A stretch of 64,000 nucleotides of DNA. Source: Mariniblastus sp. (GTDB lineage: Bacteria; Planctomycetota; Planctomycetia; Pirellulales; Pirellulaceae). The DNA is taken from positions 62,001-126,000 of the forward strand of contig JAKVBF010000013.1 in NCBI GenBank assembly GCA_022447555.1, in the 5' to 3' direction. How positions within the stretch are numbered: the first letter of the stretch is position 1; each line of letters opens with the position of its first letter. A program made the position numbers and the translations under genes. Under the pieces are notes generated by a model. The model had not been told where the DNA came from and did not search any database. It saw only the letters and a list, made by a program, of their open reading frames with translations. Of the stretch, positions 35,041 through 45,200 are shown in pieces.

Positions 35041-37842
35041 TCATTTGCATTGATACTCTAAGATCAGTTTTTCTTGTTGCCCCGCCCAAACGATTAATGG
35101 TACCTGCAGCCGCTGAACTCCCTGCCAATCAACACGTTCTGGTTTTTGGGGAGTCACCAAACGGACCTTTAAATCGGGCCCTAACGCGAACCACCCCTCT
35201 TTCGCGTCATCAATCTTTTCAGCCTGGCCAATGCGAAATAATAATCGATCTCGGTCCTCAGCCGCAGTGAAAGTCAATTCTCGACGCAACAGAACCTCCC
35301 CGTCCTCGCCTTGGACCACTGGTAAGAAGAAATCACTGACGGCCACGTTATCGAATCGGTACTGCAGCGTCGGCCGGCGATCCTCATCCAGACGGTAGCC
35401 CTTAAATTGATGCTGCGGGGGTCGACCTTCATCGACCAACCAAGGCTGATCCGCATCGTCTAGTTCTGGTCCGATTGGCAGAGTAACGGGCCGACTCATC
35501 GGGCGAACATTCCCTGAACCTTGACCCATCCAGACTCCGGCCGGATCGGCAAATTTACCTTTCCAGAGTAAACCAAGTCGCATCTGCTCCGCATCAAAGG
35601 CCAGATTGACACCCCCAGGGTAGCCAACGCCAATCCCTCGTTTGCCGATTCCCGGGTATTTACGCCGCAACATCTGCGGCGTGTTGCTCACGACAATCTC
35701 CAGTGGCTCGTGGACAACGCCACGAGGTGTGCCCGCTTGGCGTCCATCGATCAAGTATTGCCAGATCGCCTCGATTTGCGTCGACGCATTACCTGTAAGG
35801 TCTTTTCGAATCGCAACCCCATCAGGCCAAAAAGAAGGCATTACCGTATTGGGGCTGAATTGTTGCGGAGACATCATGTACTGATGGAACCAGTTTTTTT
35901 CCAAACGCTCGGCCATCTCTGTCAGATCGACTGCTGGCATCGTGTCGGAAAGCTTGTACTTGTAAGTATGGCAAGCGACACAGTTGAGCCCCTGGTTGCC
36001 AGCCAGCTCGAGCCCCATTTTGCGCATTGCCTTCTGGTCATCAAACTTGGGAAACGAGGTTTCCGAAAGCGTATCCGCATCGCGAAACGAATCAACCAGA
36101 TGCCCTACGTTCTCTTCACCAAACTGAGGCATGCGGGTTTTCATATAGGGCCGGATGGCACGTCCGTTGACCAAGACATCCCGCATCCATTCTGCTTTTA
36201 ATTTAGCTCCGACACCCGAGAGTGTCGGTGGAATCCGACCTTGTTCGCCCAGATTCATATTGGTCGTTCCGAAATAGGGATCCCGCTCGGCTGAAACCCC
36301 TCCTATTCCATTTCGTTCGTGGCAAGCCAAACAATTAAACGAATGCAGGGTCGCTGTGATCTGTTCATCCTTGGAAGCAGCCGCCAGTGGTTCACGGAGA
36401 GCGTGTTGAACCAATTCAATTTGCTTCAGGTCGAATCCAAAATCAGGCCAGGCTCCGGCGCTGTCGGACAAACAACCCGAGTCCATTTCCGCGAGTTTCA
36501 AACTGATCTGATCCGCACGAAACAACGGCCGCTGAGTCACGTCGGCATGACAGGCATGGCACTTCAATTCTTCAAACAGCTCTTTCCCTTTGACAACCAT
36601 TGCCGATTTTTTTACTAGGGTCGAGGCCGGCTTGGTTGCTTTTTGTAAAAGAAAGCTCGCCAAGTCCGTCGCCTCCCAATGCGTTAACTGCATATCGGGC
36701 ATTCGGCCCGACGGCCGGACGGCAAGTGGGTTCTCCAGAAACTCAACTAATCCATCGATATTGTATTTCACCGAAAGATCGCCCAGTCGCGTTGAATCGT
36801 TTAGAGGCAATTCTTCCGCAGAAGGGTTCCGAGGCGCGTGGCAAGCGACACATCCCACTGAGTGGAATAATTCCGCCCCTCGGGCAATGGCGTCCGCTTC
36901 AGGGACTTGCATTGCGTATTGGTTTTCGAATTCAGCCGTCAGGTATTGGACCAAAGCTTCGGCGGATCTACGGCGCATCGACTCCGGCAATTCACCCAAC
37001 AGATGAGGCATCCTTGTACCGGACTTGGTCGCGTGGGGATCCGCGATAAAACTTGTGAGGTAATCAGGATTCAACCAACGACTAGACCACGACAGATTGG
37101 GGGCTTGATTAGGGACTTGATTGGCAATCAGGTTTTCCGGCCTTGCGTCCCTCTGATGGCAGGCCGAACAATTCCGCTCACTCATCAACACCCAGCCCTG
37201 CATCTCAGAGCTCAATTTCTTAGGGGCAACTCGCTTGGCAGGAACGGCGACGCCCTCTGGGCCACGCTGGCGGGATTCGAGAACATAGCGAACCAGATCC
37301 AAGAACTGTTGGCGGTTTTTCAATTCGTCTACCAACCCATCGGGCATGCTTGATTTCACACTCGGACGAACCCCCTCGATCTCTTCTCGTAAAATCGTCA
37401 CCAGTTTGTCAGCGTCCTCGTTGGAGCGAAGCACGACTTTGTCAGCATCCTCTTCGACGACCAACCCGTCGATAAACTGGCCACCGACCGTGACGACCTT
37501 AACGGTCTCAAACCCTTTGCTGATCGTCTTCGATGGCTGCAGGATGGACTCCACCATAAAGGCATCGGTCAATGTCGGATCTCGTCGAGTCAGATCAGGG
37601 CCTAGACGATCCTGACCGGATTGGGGCCGATGGCACTTGGCACAATTAATATTCCCCTGGTGAAAGAGAATCGCCCCCCGTATAACGTCACCTTTTTCGA
37701 GGGCCGAGGCAGCCAATTTAGCCGAATCTTCGGCCGTCAATGTTTCTGTTAGTGATTGAGCTGACAAACGGTTGATCGAAGAGCAAGTCATCATCAACAG
37801 AACGATGAAGAGCGAGACATTAGGTTTCATACATTTCACCAT
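35041..37842 (-). CDS. Six-haem PVC-type cytochrome c protein
   Basis: A 933-residue exported protein (signal peptide about residues 6-28). Six CxxCH haem sites can be counted in order: CAKCH, CSACH, CVACH, CHACH, CLACH and CVACH. The first domain follows the planctomycete PVC-type haem-binding pattern (GAILFHQGNINCAKCH, then KTISKGFETVKVVTVGGQFIDG). Later domains alternate haem sites with TRMPHL/TRMPQF-type methionine loops, likely distal ligands. The C-terminal 220 residues lack haem sites and look beta-rich. It probably transfers electrons in the periplasm for a sugar or alcohol oxidase. It is the first gene of a pair with the propeller protein. Confidence 0.88.
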   Translation of the reverse strand: MVKCMKPNVSLFIVLLMMTCSSINRLSAQSLTETLTAEDSAKLAASALEKGDVIRGAILFHQGNINCAKCHRPQSGQDRLGPDLTRRDPTLTDAFMVESILQPSKTISKGFETVKVVTVGGQFIDGLVVEEDADKVVLRSNEDADKLVTILREEIEGVRPSVKSSMPDGLVDELKNRQQFLDLVRYVLESRQRGPEGVAVPAKRVAPKKLSSEMQGWVLMSERNCSACHQRDARPENLIANQVPNQAPNLSWSSRWLNPDYLTSFIADPHATKSGTRMPHLLGELPESMRRRSAEALVQYLTAEFENQYAMQVPEADAIARGAELFHSVGCVACHAPRNPSAEELPLNDSTRLGDLSVKYNIDGLVEFLENPLAVRPSGRMPDMQLTHWEATDLASFLLQKATKPASTLVKKSAMVVKGKELFEELKCHACHADVTQRPLFRADQISLKLAEMDSGCLSDSAGAWPDFGFDLKQIELVQHALREPLAAASKDEQITATLHSFNCLACHERNGIGGVSAERDPYFGTTNMNLGEQGRIPPTLSGVGAKLKAEWMRDVLVNGRAIRPYMKTRMPQFGEENVGHLVDSFRDADTLSETSFPKFDDQKAMRKMGLELAGNQGLNCVACHTYKYKLSDTMPAVDLTEMAERLEKNWFHQYMMSPQQFSPNTVMPSFWPDGVAIRKDLTGNASTQIEAIWQYLIDGRQAGTPRGVVHEPLEIVVSNTPQMLRRKYPGIGKRGIGVGYPGGVNLAFDAEQMRLGLLWKGKFADPAGVWMGQGSGNVRPMSRPVTLPIGPELDDADQPWLVDEGRPPQHQFKGYRLDEDRRPTLQYRFDNVAVSDFFLPVVQGEDGEVLLRRELTFTAAEDRDRLLFRIGQAEKIDDAKEGWFALGPDLKVRLVTPQKPERVDWQGVQRLQVPLIVWAGQQEKLILEYQCK

Positions 37843-38185
37843 GCAGTCCGTTCTTCGTTGAATTCATCCATCATCCGTTTGTAACGGGGAAGCATTTAGT
37901 GTGCGTCGCACTCGATTCCAATTAGTGCGGCTAACACTTCAGATGCTATTATTTTAGGCTGGGTACAGGCATCTGACCACTTGATGAAACCGGAAGCCAG
38001 ATAATTTCTCAAACCGCAGGTCGATTCTGGAGGAAACCTCGCAAAAGACCACTGCAAGACGCGCTTCAAAATTCTCAAACTTGTGGATCCTGAAAGAGCA
38101 AGTGGTTCTGCGGTATCATTTCCCTTGACAGAAAAGGGATTCTACTGAGGCGAGCCGGTCTCCGAGCAAACTGCTGGCAAAAGGT

Positions 38186-38326
38186 CTAACGCGTCTCGGT
38201 TTGAGTGTCCGGAGCCGGGAACTCTCGAAGGTGAGGTAATTCCGCAATCCAGCGAGAACCGCGGCGTTCGGCCATCTCGGGCATAAGCTCGGGGAAACTA
38301 TCGAACATACCGGTTGTAGGAATCAT
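38186..38326 (-). CDS. Small ORF (46 aa) or gene fragment, unknown
   Basis: ATG 38326 opens a 46-codon frame, MIPTTGMFDSFPELMPEMAE... SRWIAELPHLREFPAP..., ending at 38186. It starts 5 bases after the stop of the frameshifted remnant, as if once coupled to it. The sequence looks protein-like (alternating aromatic and acidic residues) but matches no family I know. No ribosome binding site is evident. It may be a genuine small gene or more debris. Confidence 0.25.
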   Translation of the reverse strand: MIPTTGMFDSFPELMPEMAERRGSRWIAELPHLREFPAPDTQTETR

Positions 38327-38331
38327 GCGGC

Positions 38332-38520
38332 TTAGCCCTTCTTTCTCTGGGCCACGCTAACCCATCCAAAATCAACGACCCAATAACCGTGTGGAAATTT
38401 ACCCTCGAGGCGTTCTTTCCGTCAGGGTATCCCCCACGGTGAGTGGTTGTTCTAGATAATCTTTAACGGAAAAAAACTCACTATTATTTCGTAGTTTGCG
38501 GCCATCACTTTCGACCAATG
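38332..38520 (-). pseudogene. Frameshifted gene remnant
   Basis: On the minus strand a frame reads DNPLVESDGRKLRNNSEFF, then VKDYLEQPLTVGDTLTER, and stops. One base shift later the sequence continues RLEGKFPHGYWVVDFGWV and ends in VAQRKKG-stop at 38332. Both parts have the composition of real protein, with no start codon at a useful place. I read it as the end of a decayed gene with a frameshift near 38420. The family is not recognised. Confidence 0.35.
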
Positions 38521-38664
38521 GATTATCATGAGGGGGTTAAATCTTTCGCTGATTCTTACCCTATCAAAACTTATTAAATCAACCTTTTACCACTTATCGA
38601 GGAACAGTCAGTTCAGAACTTTCAACGTGTTGTTTCGGTCACCCATGATATCGAGCGTGGCCAC

Positions 38665-38690
38665 TCACCACAGGCTTGAAGCCATGGTGA
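38665..38690. repeat. Near-perfect hairpin upstream of exosortase operon
   Basis: TCACCA (38665-38670) and TGGTGA (38685-38690) pair, as do GGCTT (38673-38677) and AAGCC (38679-38683), separated by a two-base and a one-base mismatch. There is no T-run, so it is unlikely to be a simple terminator. It could be an operator or leader structure for the exosortase operon. Confidence 0.4.
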
Positions 38691-38717
38691 TTGAAAGTTC
38701 TTCCAGCATGGAAAATT

Positions 38718-38754
38718 CCTTAATCTTTTAAACAAAAAACCAAAAATTTTAAGG
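38718..38754. promoter_or_regulatory. AT-rich inverted repeat, possible promoter/operator
   Basis: CCTTAA (38718-38723) and TTAAGG (38749-38754) flank a very AT-rich stretch (TCTTTTAAACAAAAAACCAAAAATTT). It lies about 285 bp before the exosortase start. A promoter or a binding site for a DNA-bending regulator is possible; nothing more specific can be said. Confidence 0.3.
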
Positions 38755-39038
38755 CAACCCACTGCTTGTGAGTTTGTCCCAACCGCATGCGACCAATGAA
38801 TGGCTCGCAAATTTGGTCCTTTCGGACCGAACTCAGCCGGCGGAGCGCACGATTGCAATCCAGCTTGGCAAACGATCCAAGCCAGCTTTAAAACAGCGGC
38901 AGATATCCTTCCCTGAAACGCCACGGAACGTGACACAAGCTGCAATGCCATTACGTCAGCAAAGTAAGTGTCACCCACGGGGACGGAGTATGCCTTTAAG
39001 CAAACGAAAACCGTTAGTGCCTAACTTTAGTGGACTCA

Positions 39039-40076
39039 ATGCCTGAGAAGAAAAGTAAAAAACGAAACGCTTCCGAGCGCATGATCAGTGAGCCCACCGA
39101 GCGAGCGGACGCTCCGAAAAAAAACCGGTCTACGCCAACGGCAAGTAACGAAGTCGCTTCAAAAAACGACGTATCAGGACTTGAGTGGAGCGTGCTTTTT
39201 GGTTCGCTAAGCATTTTATTCCTATGGTCGTACTGGCCGACTCTGGTGCATTTGATTGATCAGTGGTCACGGGTTCCTGATTATTCACACGGCTTTCTCG
39301 TCGTCCCTATTGCCATCTATTTTTTGTGGATCACTAGAGAGGGATTCGTCCGTTCACAACACTCGGTCCACTGGGCAGGCCTTGGCTTAATCTTGGTGGG
39401 ATCCTTGGTCCGTTTTTGTGGCACGTACTACTACCTAGACGCCTTCCAAGGATGGTCAATTCCAATCTGGGCGATGGGCTTGGTTTGGATGTTTTTTGGA
39501 TGGCCCGCTTTCCTTTGGTCTTTTCCGGCTATTGCATTTTTAATCTTCATGGTGCCCTTGCCCTATTCCATCGAAAACATGCTCAGTGTCCCTCTTCAAA
39601 ATGTATCGACAAAAATCAGCCTGTTCGTTCTGCAGTGCCTGGGGCAACCTGCCACTTCGGAGGGCACCACGATCTCCTTGGGCTCCAATACGCTTGAAGT
39701 TGCGAGGGCGTGTTCAGGCTTGCGAATTTTCTTTGGAATCACCGCTCTGGCATACGCTTTTTCAATGCTCTTCAAGCGGCCCATTTGGACCAAATTAATG
39801 TTATTCCTGGCAATCCTACCGATCACGTTAATGGCCAACTCAATTCGGATTGTTTCAATCGGCTTATTCATGCAGTTAGGCATGGATGAAACCGCACAGC
39901 ACTTGGGGCATGATTTGGCCGGCTTGTTCATGATCCCGCTAGCGGCGGGACTATTTGCCGTCACCTTATTTTACCTCGACAGACTCTTTCCCATGGTCTC
40001 TAGCTTTGACGCGCAAAGCATGATGCGGAGCCAAGTTCAAAAAAAGCGACAAGTACAAACTAGTTTCAACGATTAA
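39039..40076 (+). CDS. Exosortase (planctomycete type, possibly XrtU)
   Basis: An integral-membrane cysteine transpeptidase-like enzyme with about eight segments, expected to recognise a C-terminal sorting signal of exported proteins, cut it and perhaps attach the protein to a glycan or lipid. Catalytic residues follow the exosortase pattern (numbered from GTG 39030): C228 in ARACSGLR, R273 in MANSIRI and H294 in HLGHDLAGL. The DYSHGFLVVPIAIYF segment at the second helix is also typical. The first 45 residues are polar and charged, a longer cytoplasmic tail than usual. ATG 39039 is preferred over GTG 39030. It heads a long co-directional exopolysaccharide locus. The XrtU assignment rests on recollection of planctomycete systems. 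Confidence 0.88.
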   Translation: MPEKKSKKRNASERMISEPTERADAPKKNRSTPTASNEVASKNDVSGLEWSVLFGSLSILFLWSYWPTLVHLIDQWSRVPDYSHGFLVVPIAIYFLWITREGFVRSQHSVHWAGLGLILVGSLVRFCGTYYYLDAFQGWSIPIWAMGLVWMFFGWPAFLWSFPAIAFLIFMVPLPYSIENMLSVPLQNVSTKISLFVLQCLGQPATSEGTTISLGSNTLEVARACSGLRIFFGITALAYAFSMLFKRPIWTKLMLFLAILPITLMANSIRIVSIGLFMQLGMDETAQHLGHDLAGLFMIPLAAGLFAVTLFYLDRLFPMVSSFDAQSMMRSQVQKKRQVQTSFND

Positions 40077-40082
40077 ACAACC

Positions 40083-42209
40083 ATGAAAAAAAATCTACCG
40101 ACGTCGAAATCCGCTGCTCATCCGGATGCAATCGCACTGGCAAAACTTGTTCTCCGAAAATGGGGAGTCGTGGCATTTTTTGCGGGGACGCTACTAGCAA
40201 CCGCTGCCGCAGTTTTGACGATCTGGTTTTGGGAGCCATCTTATGACGCCAAACAGTTCGTAAAGATTCGGCAGAACCGAGAGTTCATTGCGATTGACGA
40301 CAACAGCAACAAAAAGATGGAACCCAAACGTTATTTAGCCCCCGTGTCCAGCGAACCCTTACTACGTGAACTGCTTGTGGAAGAGGCCGTGATTGAGCGG
40401 CGGCCGGACATCACGATCCCTGAATTAAAAAGCATGATCCGTTACGAAGCGGTCGGCGGTGAGCTATACGCCATCATTTGTCGTGATCAGGACCCACAGC
40501 TTGCTGCCATTGTGGCTGAATTAATTGCCAACGAGTTGCTGAATGGAATCAATGATGATCGCCAACAAACGCTGGCAAACTTACGCCAAAAAATTGATGA
40601 CAAGATTCTTAACGCTGAGGCCGATGTCACGACATTGAGTAACAAAATGCGTGATCTGAATGCAAAAATGATGCTATCAGAACCGGGTGACACCACTCGA
40701 GCTGATCCAACCGGAGCCATCAGAATAAAGCTGGAAAACGATTTAGATGTCAAACAAGCGAACCTGAAACTGCAGCAAGTCGCCTTGGTACGAAAAAAAG
40801 AGGAACTCGAAAACGTCGAGGACAATTTTGAGGAGGTCCTCGTTCTAGCATCTGTTAACAGTTCGCCGATCCTGTCAGGGATCGATACTCAGATACGCCA
40901 GCTTAAGGCAGAACGATCCAACAGTCTGCGTCTGGGATCGGGACACCCATCGATGGAGGCGATTAATGAGCGACTATCTCGGGCACACGAGAATCGCGAA
41001 GGTGAGTACGCAAAACTCCTAGAGACCGCCAGGGAGACTTGGGTGAACACTGAAAAGGCGAGGTTGACCCGGGAAATCAAACAGATCGACTCTTATATTC
41101 AAACGGTCACATCAAGTATTTCCAGCGATAAAAATGAAATCACACAGCTGGTTTCAGAATATCGTGAATCCAATGATCTCAATTTTCAAATTAAAGAACT
41201 TGGCTGGGAGCGCGATCGAGCTGCAGAATCGCTCAGTTTCTGGATCGATCGTTTGAGCAATGTTAGTGGAAAACAGTTGGCCGAGTTCGACGTGACGTTG
41301 TTCGGTACCGACAATGGATCGACCGCCGTACAGATTCCCCTGCAGCCGGTAGAACAATACCCTTTCAAGCTACTCCTGATCGCTTGTACCCCAGCGTTTT
41401 TTCTGCCTCTTGCCCTGGCGTTTCTCTGGGAATTAAAAATGCAACGCGTTAGCCACCCGGATCAAATGAAAGGGCATATCCCATCCAGTTTGTTAGGCGA
41501 AATTGCGGACCTACCGATGCGAAGCCAAACCCAAGCCAGAATGAACTCCAAAAGAATTACTCGGCAACTGCGGCTTTACGAAGAAAGCGTGGACAATCTC
41601 AGTGCCATCATGATGCACATTGCGGAGAGTCAGCCGATGGTCTTTTCTGTCACAAGTGCTTCGAGTAACGAGGGAAAAACAACCCTCTCTTCTCAACTGG
41701 CAATCAGCTCTGCCCGCTCTAACTTTGGCCGTACTTTGCTGGTCGATGCAGATCTCCGTTCACCAAGTCTTCACCGTTTGTTGGAGTTGCCAGTTAGCCC
41801 TGGTCTAACCGATATCCTTTCTGGATCGGCTACGCTAGAAGAGGCCATTAGTGAAACGCAAATCGACAACCTAGACGTGCTGCCTGCTGGCAAACTGCTG
41901 ACCAGCCCGCGACGCTATTTCTCGGGCGATCCATGGCACGAAACTTTGGCTCTACTGAAAGATCGTTACGACCACATCGTCATCGACACTCCACCGGTGT
42001 TAGCAGCCAGCGAATCACTGGCGATCTCCAAAGAGTGTGACCACGCGTTAATGTGTATTTTGCGAGATGTCAGCGTCACGGATTCAGTCAAGCGAGCGTA
42101 CGACCGGTTAATCGCAGCGGACGTCAACGTCGTCGGCTACGCCTTCAGTGGCGTACCTCAGACGGAATATGCCATCAAATATGGCAGCTACGAATACAAC
42201 ATGTCTTAA
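40083..42209 (+). CDS. Wzz-domain polysaccharide tyrosine autokinase (BY-kinase)
   Basis: 708 residues. Two membrane segments (about 33-55 and 435-455) flank a periplasmic Wzz-like region with long coiled coils (about 160-390). The cytoplasmic BY-kinase follows: Walker A in TSASSNEGKTTLSSQ, Walker A' in LLVDADLRSP and Walker B in DHIVIDTPP. The C-terminus TEYAIKYGSYEYNMS is a small tyrosine cluster, the usual autophosphorylation site. It controls polymer length and export of exopolysaccharide in a Wzx/Wzy pathway. It follows the exosortase by 6 bp and precedes the TPR gene by 9 bp, so all three are probably one operon. Confidence 0.92.
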   Translation: MKKNLPTSKSAAHPDAIALAKLVLRKWGVVAFFAGTLLATAAAVLTIWFWEPSYDAKQFVKIRQNREFIAIDDNSNKKMEPKRYLAPVSSEPLLRELLVEEAVIERRPDITIPELKSMIRYEAVGGELYAIICRDQDPQLAAIVAELIANELLNGINDDRQQTLANLRQKIDDKILNAEADVTTLSNKMRDLNAKMMLSEPGDTTRADPTGAIRIKLENDLDVKQANLKLQQVALVRKKEELENVEDNFEEVLVLASVNSSPILSGIDTQIRQLKAERSNSLRLGSGHPSMEAINERLSRAHENREGEYAKLLETARETWVNTEKARLTREIKQIDSYIQTVTSSISSDKNEITQLVSEYRESNDLNFQIKELGWERDRAAESLSFWIDRLSNVSGKQLAEFDVTLFGTDNGSTAVQIPLQPVEQYPFKLLLIACTPAFFLPLALAFLWELKMQRVSHPDQMKGHIPSSLLGEIADLPMRSQTQARMNSKRITRQLRLYEESVDNLSAIMMHIAESQPMVFSVTSASSNEGKTTLSSQLAISSARSNFGRTLLVDADLRSPSLHRLLELPVSPGLTDILSGSATLEEAISETQIDNLDVLPAGKLLTSPRRYFSGDPWHETLALLKDRYDHIVIDTPPVLAASESLAISKECDHALMCILRDVSVTDSVKRAYDRLIAADVNVVGYAFSGVPQTEYAIKYGSYEYNMS

Positions 42210-42218
42210 AACCGCCCC

Positions 42219-45200
42219 ATGAAGGTCGCCCCTTCAAACAAAATCATGCCCCGAAATCCCAATTACAATACTCGCAAGCCAATACAACAGCAGGTCACCA
42301 ATTGGCGGCTCCTGTTGACGACGACCATCTCGGTAGCGGTCATCGCCCCGCTGCTCTATCTTTGGCATGGCTATTGCGTTTCAAAAATGGGGCGTTACTT
42401 TTTGGATCGCGCCCTGATTGCAACGGAACTTGCGACTCAAAAAGAAGAAATCGAAAAGATATTGCTAGGTATCGGCCCCCTCAATGCGGGGGAAGAGCTG
42501 AACGTAGACCACGCACAGAAGCTAAAAGAATTTGATGAACAACTTCAACTCTTTGACTCAAAACTTGCATCGAAAAACAATCGCCCCTCCTCTACTGAAT
42601 TATGGGGTAAAGCGACTATATTTCTTGACTTGCTCAAAAACATAGAAGAGGTAGACGGAGAGGTTCGGCGTCGCTTAGCGGTCGCTTATTCCAAATCTAC
42701 CCTCGGCATTCGCAATCCCCGAAGATGTGCGCAATTATATGCCCAGGCAGCGCTACTTTCACCCGAGCGTCGCGACGAGCTTCTAATACAGGCAGCTGAC
42801 TTCTACAACCAAGCCTTTGATTTCGATAATGCAGAGCAAGCCCTCGAGCAAGTCACTCGCACCGACAATCTGTCCGATGATTCCGTAGCGGTAATGGCCC
42901 GCGTGAAAGCCAATTCGTTATGGGGCAACATGCTGGCGGCTGGACCGACGCGATCCAACGATGAATTAGGGCCGTTTCTTTCCCAAGCGATCGTAAAGAA
43001 CCCCGAAGACATTGATTTACCGGTATTCCTTGCCTTGCTCTATGCGACGCCCAACCGAAGAGGCAACTTAGGCCCGAATCAGGTGGCGCGCGTTGAAGAA
43101 CAAGGTGGCAACTATCAGGCCATGGCCAATCAAATCGTCGATGCAATGGTCAATCGAAATCCAAGCTCGGCTATGGCACTTCTTCAGAGATATAAATTTC
43201 GAACCAATACCGACGCCTACAATTCCATTAAAGATTTGCTTGAAGCCGAGAAGCTCGAGCCAACGAATGTGAACGTTCAGTTCGAACTGGGCAAAGCGCG
43301 GTATGACCAGTATCAGCAAGCGCTCGTCGGGCAACCGACGAATGTCACCGAGCGAATCACGGAACAACCGAGAGAGCTCATTAACGCCAAGGCCAATTTT
43401 AAGTATTGCGCTCAATATTCCCCAAGACGGATGGCGACCTTTCTATATTTAGGTGAAATCGAACGCCAATTAGGTAATGTTGATGATGCGATTGAGGTTT
43501 GGCTGGCAGCACTTGATCGGTTGAATAGTTTTACCCCGGACCTGACTACCTTGGTCCGCATCCGCCAAAATACGATCTTGGCACTCATCGAGCAGCACGA
43601 CGCCAATGATCACTCGACGGCCAATCGCCTCACACAAGCCAAAGAACAATTGGCTCGGCTCGGTGAATTCATCACCCAGTCAGCTAACGCTTCATTGGAC
43701 CCCGAGTTGCTATTTGAGCTGAGCCAGACACGGCAATACTTGGAGGCCATCTTGCTTACCGAAACCAAGCAGTACGGTTCTGCCATCGATTTGCTCGTGC
43801 CAGCCATCCGCAACGAATCGAGTAACCCAAACAGCCGCACTGTCTTGATGGCGAGATTGCTGGGTACCATTTATTCCGAACTTGGTTTGAATGAACAAGC
43901 GGCCAAAATTTATAATGATGCTGCAGAAATGACGGATGAGCCAGCTTTGCGGAAAGAGTTTTCTCAGCGGGCAAGCCAAAAACGCGCAAAATCTGGCAAC
44001 CGAGCGCTTACGATACAGGACGTTCCACCGCCAAACCCCGATAGCTCATCGGTAGAAGAATGGTATCAGTATGCTCAGTTCATATTGCAGAACGAGAGCA
44101 GGAAACCGAAAAACCAACGAGATCTAACTGCGTTCACAAACGCCATGTCGCGAGTTTCTTCTTTGAGGTCCAGCGAAACCGTTAAAGACACTTGGCGATT
44201 CGATGTGGCAAAATTGATCGGGGAAACACTCGTTCTAGAAAGCTCTAAGGCGGAACTGTCCGAGCTGGTTAAGCGGGTCAGAGCCCTCGAACCTGAGGCC
44301 AATAACAACGTCGGATTAACCCGAGGTTTGGCGGATCTCTATCGTCGATTAAATGCGCAAGATCCGAATTTAGGATTGAGCGAAGACACGACCCGGATGA
44401 TAGACCAATACATTGCACTTTCCGACCGCTCCGCCGAATCGTTTATTGTCGCAGCCAATATTTTAATCGGCCAAAAGAAATCAGATGAGGCCAAGTCAAA
44501 AATTCAAGAAGGACTCGATACCGCGAAACCCAACGACCAAAAAAATCTGCGATTGGCAATGGTCTCCCTGCTATTGACCGAAGGCAACGTCACTGAGGCT
44601 TATGAAAGCCTATTAAAACTTGCCGATGACTTCCCTGACTCGCCCGATCTGACCACTCGCTTAGCCTCTTTCTGCGTGCAATTCCCGATGCTCAATACCG
44701 ACGAGCCTGCAGCGTGGGAAACACGCCTCAAACGCATTGAGGGCGCCGAAGGTGTTTATTCCAAATGTTTGAATGTTATTAGAACCCTGCGATCGGTTGA
44801 AACAAGTGGAGAATCAGCGGATCTGAAGCTTAATCAAGAGCAACTTAACGCAGCAAAAACGTTATGTCGTTCCATCGTCTCACAGCGTCCCGATTGGTCG
44901 ATTGGACACACTCTGACCGGCCAAGTCCTGCTTGCTCAATCAAACAATATCCGCCAGATCAACCTCCGTGACCGAGTCATCGATGACTCCAATTTTGTTC
45001 AGCTTAGAAAGGCCGCCGTGAATGCTTTTAGCCGCGGCGTGGAGCTGGGTGAATCGCGGCGTTGGGTCTTGGTGCCTCTTGCTCAAATGCAAACACCTCA
45101 AGAGCGAAAAGCGACACTGGCATTACTGAACCCTGGAACGATTGTACAAGACCCGGATTTATTACGAATGCAGGTTTCCATGTCGATCGCAGGCAATGAT

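Larger units (their letters stand above)
37843..39038. other. Long gene-poor region before the exopolysaccharide locus
   Basis: About 1.2 kb without an intact recognisable gene. It contains the promoter side of the six-haem gene, with an inverted repeat CAGATGC (37940-37946)/GCATCTG (37969-37975), minus-strand gene debris (38186-38520) and two inverted repeats upstream of the exosortase (38665-38690 and 38718-38754). No sigma-54 type -24/-12 promoter and no c-di-GMP riboswitch signature were recognised. Plus-strand ORFs at 38528 and 38768 have no support. Confidence 0.4.

Noticed and set aside
38768-39046. 92-codon plus-strand ORF just before the exosortase
   Set aside because: Overlaps the exosortase start, with low-complexity polar composition and no family match.
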